Both the position numbers and the translations under genes were made by a program. DNA of 64,000 nucleotides. Source: Paenibacillus rhizophilus (GTDB lineage Bacteria; Bacillota; Bacilli; Paenibacillales; Paenibacillaceae). Shown here in pieces: positions 19,503 through 28,600 of this stretch; positions within the stretch are counted from its first letter, which is position 1, and every line of letters begins with the position of its first letter. The notes under the pieces were generated by a model. That model did not search any database. It was not told the DNA's origin and was given only the letters and a program-made list of their open reading frames with translations. The stretch covers positions 1 to 64,000 of the forward strand of contig NZ_RQPI01000003.1 of the NCBI RefSeq assembly GCF_003854965.1. Reading direction: 5' to 3'.

Positions 19503-19736
19503 GAACTCCTACGGGTGGCTGTGCAATTTTTTTTGCATACTTGCTTTCATAGATAAGTCGCAGTAAGGGTCAACAAAAGATACCGGAAGAGTCCGGCAAA
19601 AGTATTTGGATACAGCCTGGTTCTTTCTCCTCCGTATAGCCCATGCAGGAACATGAGAACAAGACTATGATGGCTTACTCATCATAGTCTGGCCCGGGGG
19701 CAATCCATGTTTTTTCAAAAAAATCCCTGAAAAAAA
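19503..19736. other. Intergenic region with a strong hairpin
   Basis: Between the glucosidase stop and the Ytr-like promoter. A perfect 11-base stem, AGACTATGATG and CATCATAGTCT with a 7-base loop, spans 19662-19690. It lacks a T tract (GGCCCGGG follows), so it is a weak candidate terminator. Nothing else is recognised. Confidence 0.5.
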
Positions 19737-19786
19737 TTGACAAGGAAAAATTTGTGTTATATGGTTAGTTACATAAGTAACTAACC
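19737..19786 (+). promoter_or_regulatory. Promoter with perfect palindromic operator for Ytr-like operon
   Basis: TTGACA at 19737-19742 and TATGGT at 19760-19765 (17-base spacer) form a promoter. A perfect inverted repeat, GGTTAGTTAC and GTAACTAACC around ATAA (19763-19786), starts in the -10 and covers the start point. Position and symmetry fit autorepression by the GntR-type regulator encoded next. Confidence 0.75.
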
Positions 19787-19808
19787 AGCTGAGTGAAGGG
19801 TGATCTAA

Positions 19809-20177
19809 TTGAAGGCTAGCTTTGATGAAGGGCAGCCGATTTTTCAGCAGATCGCTGAAATGATTGAGGATGGAATCCTTAACGGAACGTATGAAGAGGA
19901 TGGGCAGATTATGTCAACAACGCAGTTTTCCAATGTGTACCATATAAATCCGGCGACTGCTGTTAAAGGAATAAACTTGCTTGTTGATAATGAGATTCTC
20001 TACAAAAAAAGAGGGCTAGGAATGTTTGTTGCGCCGGGAGCCAAGGCGAAAATTTTAAGCAAGAGAAGAAAAACATTTTATCATGATTATGTTATGAAGC
20101 TCTTGATAGAGGCTGACAAAATTCATCTAACAACTGAAGATATTATTGACATGATTAATAATGGGCTAAAGGAGTAA
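19809..20177 (+). CDS. GntR-family regulator, YtrA subfamily
   Basis: A 122-residue short GntR-type repressor: the winged helix-turn-helix occupies about residues 8-75 (PIFQQIAEMIEDGILNGTY, INPATAVKGINLLVDNEI, YKKRGLGMFV) with a short helical tail instead of a large effector domain. That length defines the YtrA group, which controls linked ABC transporters. Translation starts at TTG 19809 after GAAGGGTGAT. It is first in an operon with two ATPases and two permeases, and probably binds the palindrome at 19763-19786. The region is AT-richer than its flanks. Confidence 0.9.
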   Translation: MKASFDEGQPIFQQIAEMIEDGILNGTYEEDGQIMSTTQFSNVYHINPATAVKGINLLVDNEILYKKRGLGMFVAPGAKAKILSKRRKTFYHDYVMKLLIEADKIHLTTEDIIDMINNGLKE

Positions 20178-20182
20178 CCTCA

Positions 20183-21061
20183 ATGGCGATTGTATTGGAA
20201 TCCAAGAAGCTGGTTAAAACTTATGGGAATTTACACGCTATTCGAAATGTTGATTTATTGTTCAAAGACAATATAATCTATGGTTTGCTCGGGCCAAATG
20301 GAGCAGGCAAAACAACGCTGATGGATATGCTCAGCGGCGGACTGTTTCCGAGTGACGGTACGATCAAGGTTCAAGAAGAGGTCTTAAAAAAGGGCGATAC
20401 ACCGAAGGGCATGTGTTATGTAAGGGAGAAAAACATTCATTTTCCCCGTTTAAAGGTATCAGAAATATTGAGAGTGGCGTCTCCCTTTTATGAGAATTGG
20501 GACTGGGCGTTTACCAAAGAATTGCTGCAGCTGTTCGATGTGAATCCCAATAAAAAAATAAGCCAATTATCTAGAGGCGCGCAGTCGCTAGTCGGAAATA
20601 TAATCGGACTAGCAAGCAGGGCCCCGATTACTTTGTTCGATGAACCTGTGCTCGGCTTGGATGTCATTATGAGAGAACAATTTTATAATGTGCTGTTAAG
20701 GGATTATGCAGATCATCCGCGTACAATAATATTATCAACCCACTTATTGGATGAAATTTCTAAAATTGTTGAAGAAATTTATATCCTTCATACAGGAAGC
20801 ATACTGCTGAACGAGTCTATGGAAGTTATTCGGAGCAAAGCCCATATTGTATCAGGCAAGCCTGCTGCGCTTAAAGATTTCTTAAGCAATAAGAACATAT
20901 TGAACATAGAAAATTACGGAAACATAGAAGTCGCTAGTGTATTTGATGAAATCAGTGACACAGAGAAGAGGGATTCCCAGAAACTAGACATTTCTATTGC
21001 AGGAATGTCACTTCAGAAGCTATTTACCGATCTGGTAGAAGGGGTGAGGAAACATGACTAG
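20183..21061 (+). CDS. ABC transporter ATP-binding protein, YtrB-like
   Basis: A 292-residue ATPase subunit. Walker A is GPNGAGKT (37-44), the signature motif is degenerate, LSRGAQS (129-135), Walker B is ITLFDEP (149-155) and the H-switch is STHLLD near 185. About 80 residues follow the nucleotide-binding domain. It starts five bases after the GntR stop and overlaps the next membrane gene by eight bases, so the two are translationally coupled and likely form one transporter. It corresponds in order and type to ytrB of the Bacillus ytr operon. Confidence 0.9.
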   Translation: MAIVLESKKLVKTYGNLHAIRNVDLLFKDNIIYGLLGPNGAGKTTLMDMLSGGLFPSDGTIKVQEEVLKKGDTPKGMCYVREKNIHFPRLKVSEILRVASPFYENWDWAFTKELLQLFDVNPNKKISQLSRGAQSLVGNIIGLASRAPITLFDEPVLGLDVIMREQFYNVLLRDYADHPRTIILSTHLLDEISKIVEEIYILHTGSILLNESMEVIRSKAHIVSGKPAALKDFLSNKNILNIENYGNIEVASVFDEISDTEKRDSQKLDISIAGMSLQKLFTDLVEGVRKHD

Positions 21062-21734
21062 AGTTCGGGGCGTTGTAAACGGCGCATATTCCTTGTTGAA
21101 GCCGTACTTATTCATTATTATTGGATTGGAGGGACTCCACTTTCTGATCAACTCTATTTTGGGCATGAGCGGGCTTAATCAAAATCCTGAAGTGTCGGCA
21201 GGCAATATTGCGACATCCTTCCTCATTGTTATGGCTATCATATTACCCCTTATCTTATTCAAACGAATTCTGAATCTGGGAGCATCTCGCAAGGAATATT
21301 ATATAGGTAGCATAGTTACTTATCTCCTATTCACAGCCGTCTTCTCTTTTTTTAATATAATATGGTACTTATTTGAAATTAATATATTTATTAACTACAA
21401 AAACTACTTTAATATTATTGAAATTCTTAATTGGAATCAACATGGGAAATGGGGCATGTTCGTATACCAGTTCGCGACCTATTTACTCGCTATTTCGTTT
21501 TTCAGCTTCATTGTCACTTCTCTTAAGAGCAAGCTCGGAATTGTTCTCAGCTTGATTATAGCGGGAGTGTTGTCCTCCGTTTTGTCCATTAAAGCGCTGA
21601 GAACCGTTTTTGTAGAGGGTCTGACGGCTGTCATTATGAATCCGAACATCGTTGTGGGAACACTGTTAACTTTAGTTGTTGCGGGCTTCTTTTTTGCAAT
21701 GGGATGGTATTTTATTTCAAAAAAAGAAATATAA
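21054..21734 (+). CDS. ABC transporter membrane protein, YtrC/D-like
   Basis: A 226-residue integral membrane protein with about six hydrophobic segments (LFIIIGLEGLHFLI, TSFLIVMAIILPLIL, IVTYLLFTAVFSFFNIIWYLF, YLLAISFFSFIVTSL, LGIVLSLIIAGVLSSVL, TLLTLVVAGFFFAMGWYF). No enzymatic motif is present. Its eight-base overlap with the upstream ATPase gene and its position match the permease genes of ytr operons, of which Bacillus has two and this locus one. The substrate is unknown. Confidence 0.75.
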   Translation: MTRVRGVVNGAYSLLKPYLFIIIGLEGLHFLINSILGMSGLNQNPEVSAGNIATSFLIVMAIILPLILFKRILNLGASRKEYYIGSIVTYLLFTAVFSFFNIIWYLFEINIFINYKNYFNIIEILNWNQHGKWGMFVYQFATYLLAISFFSFIVTSLKSKLGIVLSLIIAGVLSSVLSIKALRTVFVEGLTAVIMNPNIVVGTLLTLVVAGFFFAMGWYFISKKEI

Positions 21735-21776
21735 TCATGGTTTATTCGAAAGAAAAATGGCTGTGGGGAGCGAATT

Positions 21777-24272
21777 ATGAATATTATTGCTAGAAGTATT
21801 ATCAAAAATATTGCTGAAAGAAAATTTCGAACAGGTCTAATTATATTTTCTATCTTGATTTCCACTGCGCTCTTCTTTTCCTCTATTACGATTTCGAATG
21901 CGTTGACCCATGTATATACACAGAAGCTGGAAAATGCGCAAGGCAATGCAGATATTGTAATTAAGAATGGGGATAATACTACCTCGTTCTTCTCGGCAGA
22001 TAAGGCTGAGAAATTGAGCAACAGCACAACCTATATCATCGGGGAAATCCAGAGCCCGGCCATATTTATAACAAAGGATAATAACATAAACTGGTTTAAC
22101 CTGCATGGGTTGGAGGAGAATGAGCTTGAAAAACTGAACCCCATTACGTACGTAGACAAACAAAATGACCAGCCCTTCGAGGGGAATCAGATCATTGTCA
22201 GCCAGGGGATGGTTGATAAATTTAAGCTCAGCATAGGCGATGCTCTTTATTTGGAGGTTAACGGCAAAAAGCAATCCTTCCATATTTACGGAATTTCTTA
22301 TCCGGTGGGTTATTTTATGGATGAGTCCCAGTTCTACTCGGCGATCGTGCCGAAACAAACGCTCAGTCAAATATATCAGGCAAATGGTCTGGTTAATTAT
22401 GTGAATATTAAACTTGCGGACGTCAATGATAAGTCGGCAGCCATTACGGAGCTGTCAGGTGTGTATAAGAATCAAATGGTGAAAGATCCTGTATCTCCAG
22501 AGGATATTAAAAGTCAAACTAGCGTTCTAAGTACCGCGTTGATGGTGATGGTTGTCGTAGTCACGTTTATGAGCATATTCATTATATATACATGCTTTAA
22601 AGTTCTGACGATTGAGCGGCTGCCAATGGTAGGAACTTTTAGAAGCATAGGAGCGACAAAGAAAGTCATTCATTTATTACTCATTGCGGAAAGTCTGTTT
22701 TATGGCGTGATTGGTGCAGTATTAGGCAGTGCTTTCGGTGTTGTCATTCTTTACTATATTACGTCCATGACTACTCCAAGCTATATTAAGCAGTCCCAAA
22801 TGATGATTCAGTTCTCGCCAGTACATATAGTTGCAGCCTCCCTATTTGCTATTGTGTTGTGCTTGGGAAGCTCGCTCATGCCTATTCTTAAAACATCAAA
22901 AATTCCTCTTAAAGAAGTTATATTAAGCCTTACCGAGTTAAAGGATTTAGGGAAAACAAAGAAATTCATTATGGGCCTTGTCTTTATTGCAATGATTGTG
23001 ATATTCGCGCCAATGGTCACCGGCCAATTAGCCGTAGCGGTTGTAGGTGTCAGCGTTATATTAGCAGGAGTGGCAGTAACGCTGGTAGTTCCTTTCTTGA
23101 CTGAACTTGCTGCTGCAATTCTTGAGAAGCTTTATGCTCTCATCTTCGGCAATGTAGGGCCGCTCGCGTTGAAGAACATTAGAGGCAATAGCAATATGAT
23201 GAATACGATATCGTTAATCGCAATTGGCATCACTTCGATTATGTTTGTTAATACGGCGAGCAATAGCGTCTTGACAGCAACTACAAATTTGTATTCAGAA
23301 AGTTCCACCTTTGATATTAAGATGGCCGCCGCCGGAGCGGATCAACAACTTGTGAACGATATTCGGAAAGTGGATGGGGTACAAGACGTATATGCGAATT
23401 ATGAAGCGAAAAATGTAAAAGTAGTTGATAAGAACGGAGATATTCTTGCCATAGACAGTGTGGATTCCGCCCGGCACCTTGATTTTTGGAAAATAGATAT
23501 GGATGGCGATCTCAAGGGACAGTTAAAAAAGCTGGATAACGAGCGCAATATTTTGCTTGCCGTGCAGGTAAAAGAAAGGCTCGGCGTAAAAGACGGGGAT
23601 ACAATTACGCTGGCATTTCCTAAGGGAAATAAAGAATATAAAGTTCAAGGCAGCTTCAACACGCTGATGTATACGGGCAATTATGCATTGATTTCCGAGA
23701 AGTATATGAAACAGGATTTGGGTGCGACAACGTATTCGAACATTTATATTAAAACAAATCAAAATCCAAGTACGGTTTCTAAACATTTGGAACGGAAGTT
23801 TTTCTCTGATCGACCTCAAATTGTAACGGTGAAAGACTGGCAGCAGGGAAACGTCAAGAGCAACAAGCAGATATTTAATATATTAAAAGGCTTTGCGTTT
23901 CTCTCTATGCTGATCGGCATTGTTGGTGTGTTCAATAATCTGGTTATCAATCTTATCCAGAGAAGACGAAATCTAGCGATGCTTCGTTCAATCGGCATGA
24001 GCAAGGTTCAGACCGTTAAAATGATATTTATTGAATCGTTAACACTTGGTTTAATGGGTGGCGTGTTTGGATGCTTAGGAGGCTATCTGCTAATATGGCT
24101 TCTCCCGTACATTTATAAAGCGGTATTCATTCCACCGGTATATATTTTCTATCCGATTAGCCAAGTGTGGCTATATTTCCTGGCATCGGTGTGCATCGCA
24201 ATCGTGGCTTCCATCAGCCCAATGAATAAATCATCTAAGTTAAACATTATTAATGTAATTAAATACGAATAG
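21777..24272 (+). CDS. FtsX-like ABC permease, YtrF/MacB type
   Basis: An 831-residue membrane protein with two FtsX modules. An N-terminal helix (FRTGLIIFSILISTALFFSSI) precedes an extracytoplasmic domain (about 45-230), then helices around 250-275, 305-330 and 355-375, further helices near 395-445, a second extracytoplasmic domain (about 480-700) and three C-terminal helices (about 710-825). YtrF-type permeases pair with a LolD/MacB-like ATPase, here the next gene, and are implicated in envelope stress or antimicrobial-peptide response. A ribosome site (GTGGGGAG) precedes the ATG. Confidence 0.88.
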   Translation: MNIIARSIIKNIAERKFRTGLIIFSILISTALFFSSITISNALTHVYTQKLENAQGNADIVIKNGDNTTSFFSADKAEKLSNSTTYIIGEIQSPAIFITKDNNINWFNLHGLEENELEKLNPITYVDKQNDQPFEGNQIIVSQGMVDKFKLSIGDALYLEVNGKKQSFHIYGISYPVGYFMDESQFYSAIVPKQTLSQIYQANGLVNYVNIKLADVNDKSAAITELSGVYKNQMVKDPVSPEDIKSQTSVLSTALMVMVVVVTFMSIFIIYTCFKVLTIERLPMVGTFRSIGATKKVIHLLLIAESLFYGVIGAVLGSAFGVVILYYITSMTTPSYIKQSQMMIQFSPVHIVAASLFAIVLCLGSSLMPILKTSKIPLKEVILSLTELKDLGKTKKFIMGLVFIAMIVIFAPMVTGQLAVAVVGVSVILAGVAVTLVVPFLTELAAAILEKLYALIFGNVGPLALKNIRGNSNMMNTISLIAIGITSIMFVNTASNSVLTATTNLYSESSTFDIKMAAAGADQQLVNDIRKVDGVQDVYANYEAKNVKVVDKNGDILAIDSVDSARHLDFWKIDMDGDLKGQLKKLDNERNILLAVQVKERLGVKDGDTITLAFPKGNKEYKVQGSFNTLMYTGNYALISEKYMKQDLGATTYSNIYIKTNQNPSTVSKHLERKFFSDRPQIVTVKDWQQGNVKSNKQIFNILKGFAFLSMLIGIVGVFNNLVINLIQRRRNLAMLRSIGMSKVQTVKMIFIESLTLGLMGGVFGCLGGYLLIWLLPYIYKAVFIPPVYIFYPISQVWLYFLASVCIAIVASISPMNKSSKLNIINVIKYE

Positions 24273-24295
24273 GTGATAAAGAAGGGGAGAGCGCA

Positions 24296-24976
24296 ATGAG
24301 TATTATCGTTGAAACTAAAAATGTATCTAAAAGTTATGAAATGGGAGGTATCTCGACTGAAATTTTGAAAAACGTGAATCTTCAAATCAATAAGGGTGAA
24401 TTCATTAGTATTATGGGCTCCTCCGGGTCTGGAAAAAGTACATTATTGTATTTAATAGGCGGCTTAGACAAACCGAGCGCAGGTAGAATCGAGATACTTG
24501 GCAAGGAAATTTCCGTTATGAAAGACAAGGATGAAAGCATTATGAGAAGGCGGGACATCGGATTTGTGTTTCAATTTTATAATTTAATCCCAAATCTGAG
24601 TGTGGAAGAAAATATTATGCTACCCATGCTGCTGGATGGAAAGCCTAAAAGCAGCTATCGGGACAAGTTGGATGGCATTATCGAAATTGTCGGCCTGTCG
24701 GAAAGACGAAAACATACACCAAGGGAACTGTCCGGTGGACAGCAGCAAAGAGTGGCAATTGCTCGGGCATTAATCAATGGGCCTGAACTCATTCTGGCCG
24801 ACGAACCGATAGGCAATCTTGACAGCACAACCGGCATGGAGATTATGGAACTGTTCAGAAAAATCAACAAAGAACGTGGCAAAACCATTATTCAAGTGAC
24901 GCACTCTCAAGAAGCAACCGTGTACGGCAACCGTATCATTCGTTTGAAAGATGGAGTTTTGCAGAAAGAGGCGTAA
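24296..24976 (+). CDS. ABC transporter ATP-binding protein, YtrE/LolD type
   Basis: A 226-residue ATPase of the MacB/LolD group. Walker A is GSSGSGKST (41-49), the signature is LSGGQQQR (145-152), Walker B is LILADEP (165-171), and the family-typical GNLDSTTG follows. It lies 23 bases after the FtsX-like permease gene and almost certainly energises it. It completes the Ytr-like operon. No clear terminator is seen in 24977-25135, which holds no gene. Confidence 0.92.
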   Translation: MSIIVETKNVSKSYEMGGISTEILKNVNLQINKGEFISIMGSSGSGKSTLLYLIGGLDKPSAGRIEILGKEISVMKDKDESIMRRRDIGFVFQFYNLIPNLSVEENIMLPMLLDGKPKSSYRDKLDGIIEIVGLSERRKHTPRELSGGQQQRVAIARALINGPELILADEPIGNLDSTTGMEIMELFRKINKERGKTIIQVTHSQEATVYGNRIIRLKDGVLQKEA

Positions 24977-25135
24977 GTGGAGCATGGTGTACCTTTAGGT
25001 CGCTTATCTCGACCGTGCCGAAATGTTTGAAGGTATGCAGTAGGATTGGGATTCTTTTTTGAATAAATAATTTGATGAGCCGTCATTTCAAAATCAAACA
25101 TCATTCCTTAACATAACAGAGAACAGCAAGGAGTG

Positions 25136-26005
25136 TTAGCTTTTCCGGCGGTAATAAGAAGGACTCTTGCCTTCGACGGTTTTGAAAAAGCGGCTGAACG
25201 CGTGAATGCTGGAAAACCCCATGTTCTCGGCGATGATGGTCAGCGGGTCGGCGGTGAACTGGATCATATGCCTCGCGGCGTGGGCGCGCATGAGCTGGTG
25301 GTACTGAATGGGACTCATGCCGAAAGCCTGCTGAAACAGGCGGACCAGATAGTGCTTGCTGATTCCGGACATTTTTGCGATTTCATCCAGACTGACTTTG
25401 CGGTTCGTATTATGCATCAGATATTGTTTAATGTGCATCAGGGAATGCATATTAGTCTCGACATGGGAGTTGAGGCTCCAGTAACTTTCGCGGAGCAGCT
25501 GAATCCACAGCTGAATGAATAAGCCTTTGACCTTGAACTCGTAGTACGGCATTTTCGTTTCGTATTCGTAGATGATGTCCAGCAGCATTTTTTCAATGAG
25601 CACCGGATTCTTCAGCCGGAGATGGCTGGATAAGGGGACGGGCATCTCATCGATAATATCCGGCCGGAAATAGGCCAATTCCTCGGGTTCAATCTCTTCG
25701 ATCGGCCGAAACGACACCTTTACCTTCTCGCTGTCTTCCGTATAGAAGAAGTCGAAATGGATATGGGGCTGGCGGAGGCGCTGTTTGCCGACCTTTTTAA
25801 TTTTATGCCGCTGCTTCGGCCGGAACAGAAAAATATCGCCGCGAACGCCTTCATAAACCGCATCCTCGATCGTCACGATCACCTTGCCCTCCATAATGTA
25901 CAGCAGCTCATAATCGAACAATTGCCTCTCTTTTATAACCCAGGAATCTTCCACAATATTATCCATGGCTACACGGATGTAAGGCGAAATCTGGTGCAGG
26001 ATCAT
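25136..26005 (-). CDS. AraC-family regulator of the fructan locus
   Basis: 289 residues: an N-terminal cupin-type ligand domain (about 1-160; YELLYIMEGKVIVTIED, GDIFLFRPKQRHKI) and two AraC helix-turn-helix motifs (about 185-285; VSLDEIAKMSGISKHYLVRLFQ and MGFSSIHAFSRFFKTVEG). I take the ATG at 26005, eleven bases after GGAGG; a TTG nine bases upstream sits too close to that site. It is divergent from the ABC importer, GH172 and GH32 genes, the usual arrangement for a substrate-responsive activator of such an operon. Confidence 0.9.
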   Translation of the reverse strand: MILHQISPYIRVAMDNIVEDSWVIKERQLFDYELLYIMEGKVIVTIEDAVYEGVRGDIFLFRPKQRHKIKKVGKQRLRQPHIHFDFFYTEDSEKVKVSFRPIEEIEPEELAYFRPDIIDEMPVPLSSHLRLKNPVLIEKMLLDIIYEYETKMPYYEFKVKGLFIQLWIQLLRESYWSLNSHVETNMHSLMHIKQYLMHNTNRKVSLDEIAKMSGISKHYLVRLFQQAFGMSPIQYHQLMRAHAARHMIQFTADPLTIIAENMGFSSIHAFSRFFKTVEGKSPSYYRRKS

Positions 26006-26185
26006 GATAATCAAGCCCTCCCCTCTCTAAATGAAAGCGTATCACAAAAGCAATAAATGTTAAATAAAAAATAAGCTATGCTAAATACGCAGCCTAAAAA
26101 TAGGGTTACGATAAAGGTGTACTTCAAAGGCAGAAGCAATATTTGCCATCTTGAAGAATTCGATACAGAGGGGGACATGCGAGCT

Positions 26186-27490
26186 ATGAAGAAAAGATTT
26201 CTGATTGTTCTGATGGCATGTTTGTTGATTCTCGGTTTGGCAGCCTGCGGAAGCAATAGCACTCCCAAAAATGAAAACGCTTCATCAAAGGCGGGTCCGG
26301 TCACTTTATCTATTGCCATGCACGTAGCCAACGTCAAGGATCAAGAGCCTTATATGTACGGGATCATTCAAAAGTTCCAGGAGAAATACCCCGATATCAA
26401 GATCGATCTTACGGGAGCGGAAACTCAGGAGCATGTCAAGAAAATGAAAATGATGTCCCAGTCGGGGAACCTTCCCGATATTTTCTGGATGCTGCCGGCT
26501 CCGGCCAAGGAAATGAACCAGGCGGGATTGCTGCTGGATTTGACCGATTTCCTGAAGAGCAATCCCGATATTGCTTCAAGCATTGATTCCCAAATGGTAA
26601 GCGACTACCAGGATGGGGGCAAGCAGTTCGGGCTGCCGTATCAGGCGCTCGTGACGGGATTATGGTACAACCAGGCATTGTTTGATCAATACAAAGTCAA
26701 AGTGCCGGAAACGTATGAGGAGCTGCTGGCGGCGGCGAAAGTGTTCAAAGCCAATAACATCGTTACCATTGCAAAGGGCTCGAAGGATACGTTCAGTACA
26801 TGGGCTTTTCTCGGCATGCTGACCCGGTACGGATTCTTTGACAAAATCGCCGACATCGAGAGCGGCAAAGAGAAATTCAACAATCCCGACTTTTTGAAGC
26901 TGTTCAACAAGATTGACGAGCTTCGGGTGAACGGGGCTTTCCCGGAAAATGTCTCGACGCTGTCCTACTTCCAGGCGGTCGAAATGTTCACCGGCGGCAA
27001 GGCTGCCATGCTGGATGCCGGCGTATGGGAGACGAAGAAGATTGAAGGCAGCCCGATCGGCAAAACAGCCGGCTTCTCCTGGGGCCCGACCTTCTCCGAC
27101 GGAGTAGGCAACCAGAAGATTGCCATGGCTGTCGCCGCGGCTCCGCTGGTCGCAAGCGCCAAAGTGAAAGATGACCCGGCCAAGTATGACGCGGTTCAGA
27201 AGTTTTTCGCCTACTTCTACAGCCAGGAAGGCGCGGCGGTAATGGCCGAGAACGAGGCGCCGCCGGTCGTGAAGTATACGGGAACCGTGGACAAGGCGAA
27301 ATATCCGGTATATGCGGAAGTGATCAGCAAGCTGAATGAGCCGGGCTGGGAACGGGCGAAGGCGCAGCCCGATCTCGTGGTAAGTGAGGCGGTGGCCAAT
27401 CAGCTTAACGACAGCATTTACGGCGTCATCAACGGCATTTACAAGCCGGAACAAGCGCTGGATCTGATTGACGAGAAAGTCGCGAAGTAA
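26186..27490 (+). CDS. Sugar-binding lipoprotein of ABC importer
   Basis: 434 residues. Signal peptide with lipobox LAAC (MKKRFLIVLMACLLILGLAAC), then a family-1 extracellular solute-binding fold (VTLSIAMHVANVKDQEPYMYG, PDIFWMLPAP, YNQALFDQYKVKVPETYEELL). AGAGGGGG lies before two possible starts, 26177 and 26186; the latter has better spacing. First gene of the operon divergent from the AraC regulator. Two permease genes follow and no ATPase, so a shared ATPase is expected. Neighbouring intracellular GH172 and GH32 enzymes indicate that it captures fructose-containing oligosaccharides or cyclic fructose dimers. Confidence 0.92.
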   Translation: MKKRFLIVLMACLLILGLAACGSNSTPKNENASSKAGPVTLSIAMHVANVKDQEPYMYGIIQKFQEKYPDIKIDLTGAETQEHVKKMKMMSQSGNLPDIFWMLPAPAKEMNQAGLLLDLTDFLKSNPDIASSIDSQMVSDYQDGGKQFGLPYQALVTGLWYNQALFDQYKVKVPETYEELLAAAKVFKANNIVTIAKGSKDTFSTWAFLGMLTRYGFFDKIADIESGKEKFNNPDFLKLFNKIDELRVNGAFPENVSTLSYFQAVEMFTGGKAAMLDAGVWETKKIEGSPIGKTAGFSWGPTFSDGVGNQKIAMAVAAAPLVASAKVKDDPAKYDAVQKFFAYFYSQEGAAVMAENEAPPVVKYTGTVDKAKYPVYAEVISKLNEPGWERAKAQPDLVVSEAVANQLNDSIYGVINGIYKPEQALDLIDEKVAK

Positions 27491-27569
27491 TTGGATAAGC
27501 ACAGGCTGCTGCCGGCGCTCCGGCGTCCGGCGGCAGCCGATACCCAACCCGGGAAAGGCGGTTGATGTC

Positions 27570-27716
27570 ATGATTGGAAGCTTTGCTCTGGGCGCGCTGA
27601 TCCTTCTGCTGATTGTCTCTGCCAGTTCGGTCCGGTCCGAAGCCATTTCAGAGTATAACGGCAAACCGGATACGGGAAGCGGAGCAACATCTGTCGGATG
27701 GGGGGAAAAGAAATGA
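27570..27716 (+). CDS. 48-residue single-helix membrane microprotein
   Basis: Begins ATG at 27570 behind AAGGCGG nine bases upstream. It encodes one hydrophobic helix near the N-terminus (IGSFALGALILLLIVSAS) and a polar, glycine-rich tail. Its TGA overlaps the ATG of the next permease (ATGA at 27713-27716), a classic translational-coupling junction. It lies between binding protein and permeases of an importer. I do not recognise a family. It could be an accessory subunit of the permease, or a leader whose translation primes permease synthesis; a chance reading frame is possible. Confidence 0.5.
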   Translation: MIGSFALGALILLLIVSASSVRSEAISEYNGKPDTGSGATSVGWGEKK

Positions 27717-28588
27717 TCTGGCTTAGTAAACGAAGAACGATTTTTTTCATGCTGATCCCTACAATGATTGTCTATCTGGGTTACATCATCATGCCCGTGC
27801 TCATTTCCTTCTACTACAGCCTGACCGAATATACGGGCATAGGCGCGGCGAAATTTATCGGCCTGGATAATTTCAGCAGGCTCTGGCACGATTCCCTGTT
27901 CTGGATTTCGCTAAAGAACACAATGATTGTTCTAGCAGTCTCCTTGCTGCTGCTTCTGCCGGGAGCTTTCCTGCTCGCCCTGCTGCTCAATGTCAAGGTG
28001 AGAGGGGGCAACGCCGTCAAAGCGCTGAATTTTGCGCCAAGCATTGTCGCTCCGATCCTGGTGGGCCTGATCTGGGTGTTCATTCTCGACCCGCAGATGG
28101 GGCTGATCAACGTTATTTTGACCAAGCTGGGTCTCGGGCAGTTCGCCCTGTCCTGGATTGGCGGGAAGACCTTGACCCCGTATTCGATCGGCATTGTGTT
28201 TACCTGGCAGATGATCGGCTTTCTGGCAACGATCTTTCTGGCCGGACTCAAGATGATACCAAGGGACGTCTACGAATCCAGTTCCATGGACGGGGCGAAC
28301 AAGATTCAGCAGATGTTCCGGATTACCATTCCGATGATGAACGAGACGGTCAAGATTAATGTCGTCCTTATTATTACGGGTGTGTTCAAAATCTTTGAAA
28401 CCGTGCTGCTGCTGACAAATGGAGGCCCGAATCATTTATCTGAGGTCATGGTTACCTACATGTACAATATCACCTTTACCTCGGGCGAATACGGTTACGG
28501 CATGGCCATTGCCACGGTTACCTTTCTGCTGACCCTGGTCTTTTCCCTGATCTATATGACCCTGAGCAGAAAGAGCATTGAGGAATAG
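27713..28588 (+). CDS. Carbohydrate ABC transporter permease, MalF-like
   Basis: A 291-residue permease with six predicted helices (IFFMLIPTMIVYLGYIIMPVL first). The cytoplasmic EAA-like loop is DVYESSSMDGANKIQQMFRITIP. The start is the ATG at 27713 behind GGATGGGGGG; an upstream ATG at 27698 lies on that site. It overlaps the microprotein by four bases and pairs with the following permease to form the channel for the fructan-locus importer. Confidence 0.92.
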   Translation: MIWLSKRRTIFFMLIPTMIVYLGYIIMPVLISFYYSLTEYTGIGAAKFIGLDNFSRLWHDSLFWISLKNTMIVLAVSLLLLLPGAFLLALLLNVKVRGGNAVKALNFAPSIVAPILVGLIWVFILDPQMGLINVILTKLGLGQFALSWIGGKTLTPYSIGIVFTWQMIGFLATIFLAGLKMIPRDVYESSSMDGANKIQQMFRITIPMMNETVKINVVLIITGVFKIFETVLLLTNGGPNHLSEVMVTYMYNITFTSGEYGYGMAIATVTFLLTLVFSLIYMTLSRKSIEE

Positions 28589-28600
28589 GGGTGGAGTTCA

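Noticed and set aside
26031..26046. cre-like TGAAAGCGTATCAC between the AraC gene and the fructan-locus importer
   Set aside because: The 3' half is out of register with the CcpA consensus (two mismatches at conserved positions), so it is not listed as a site.
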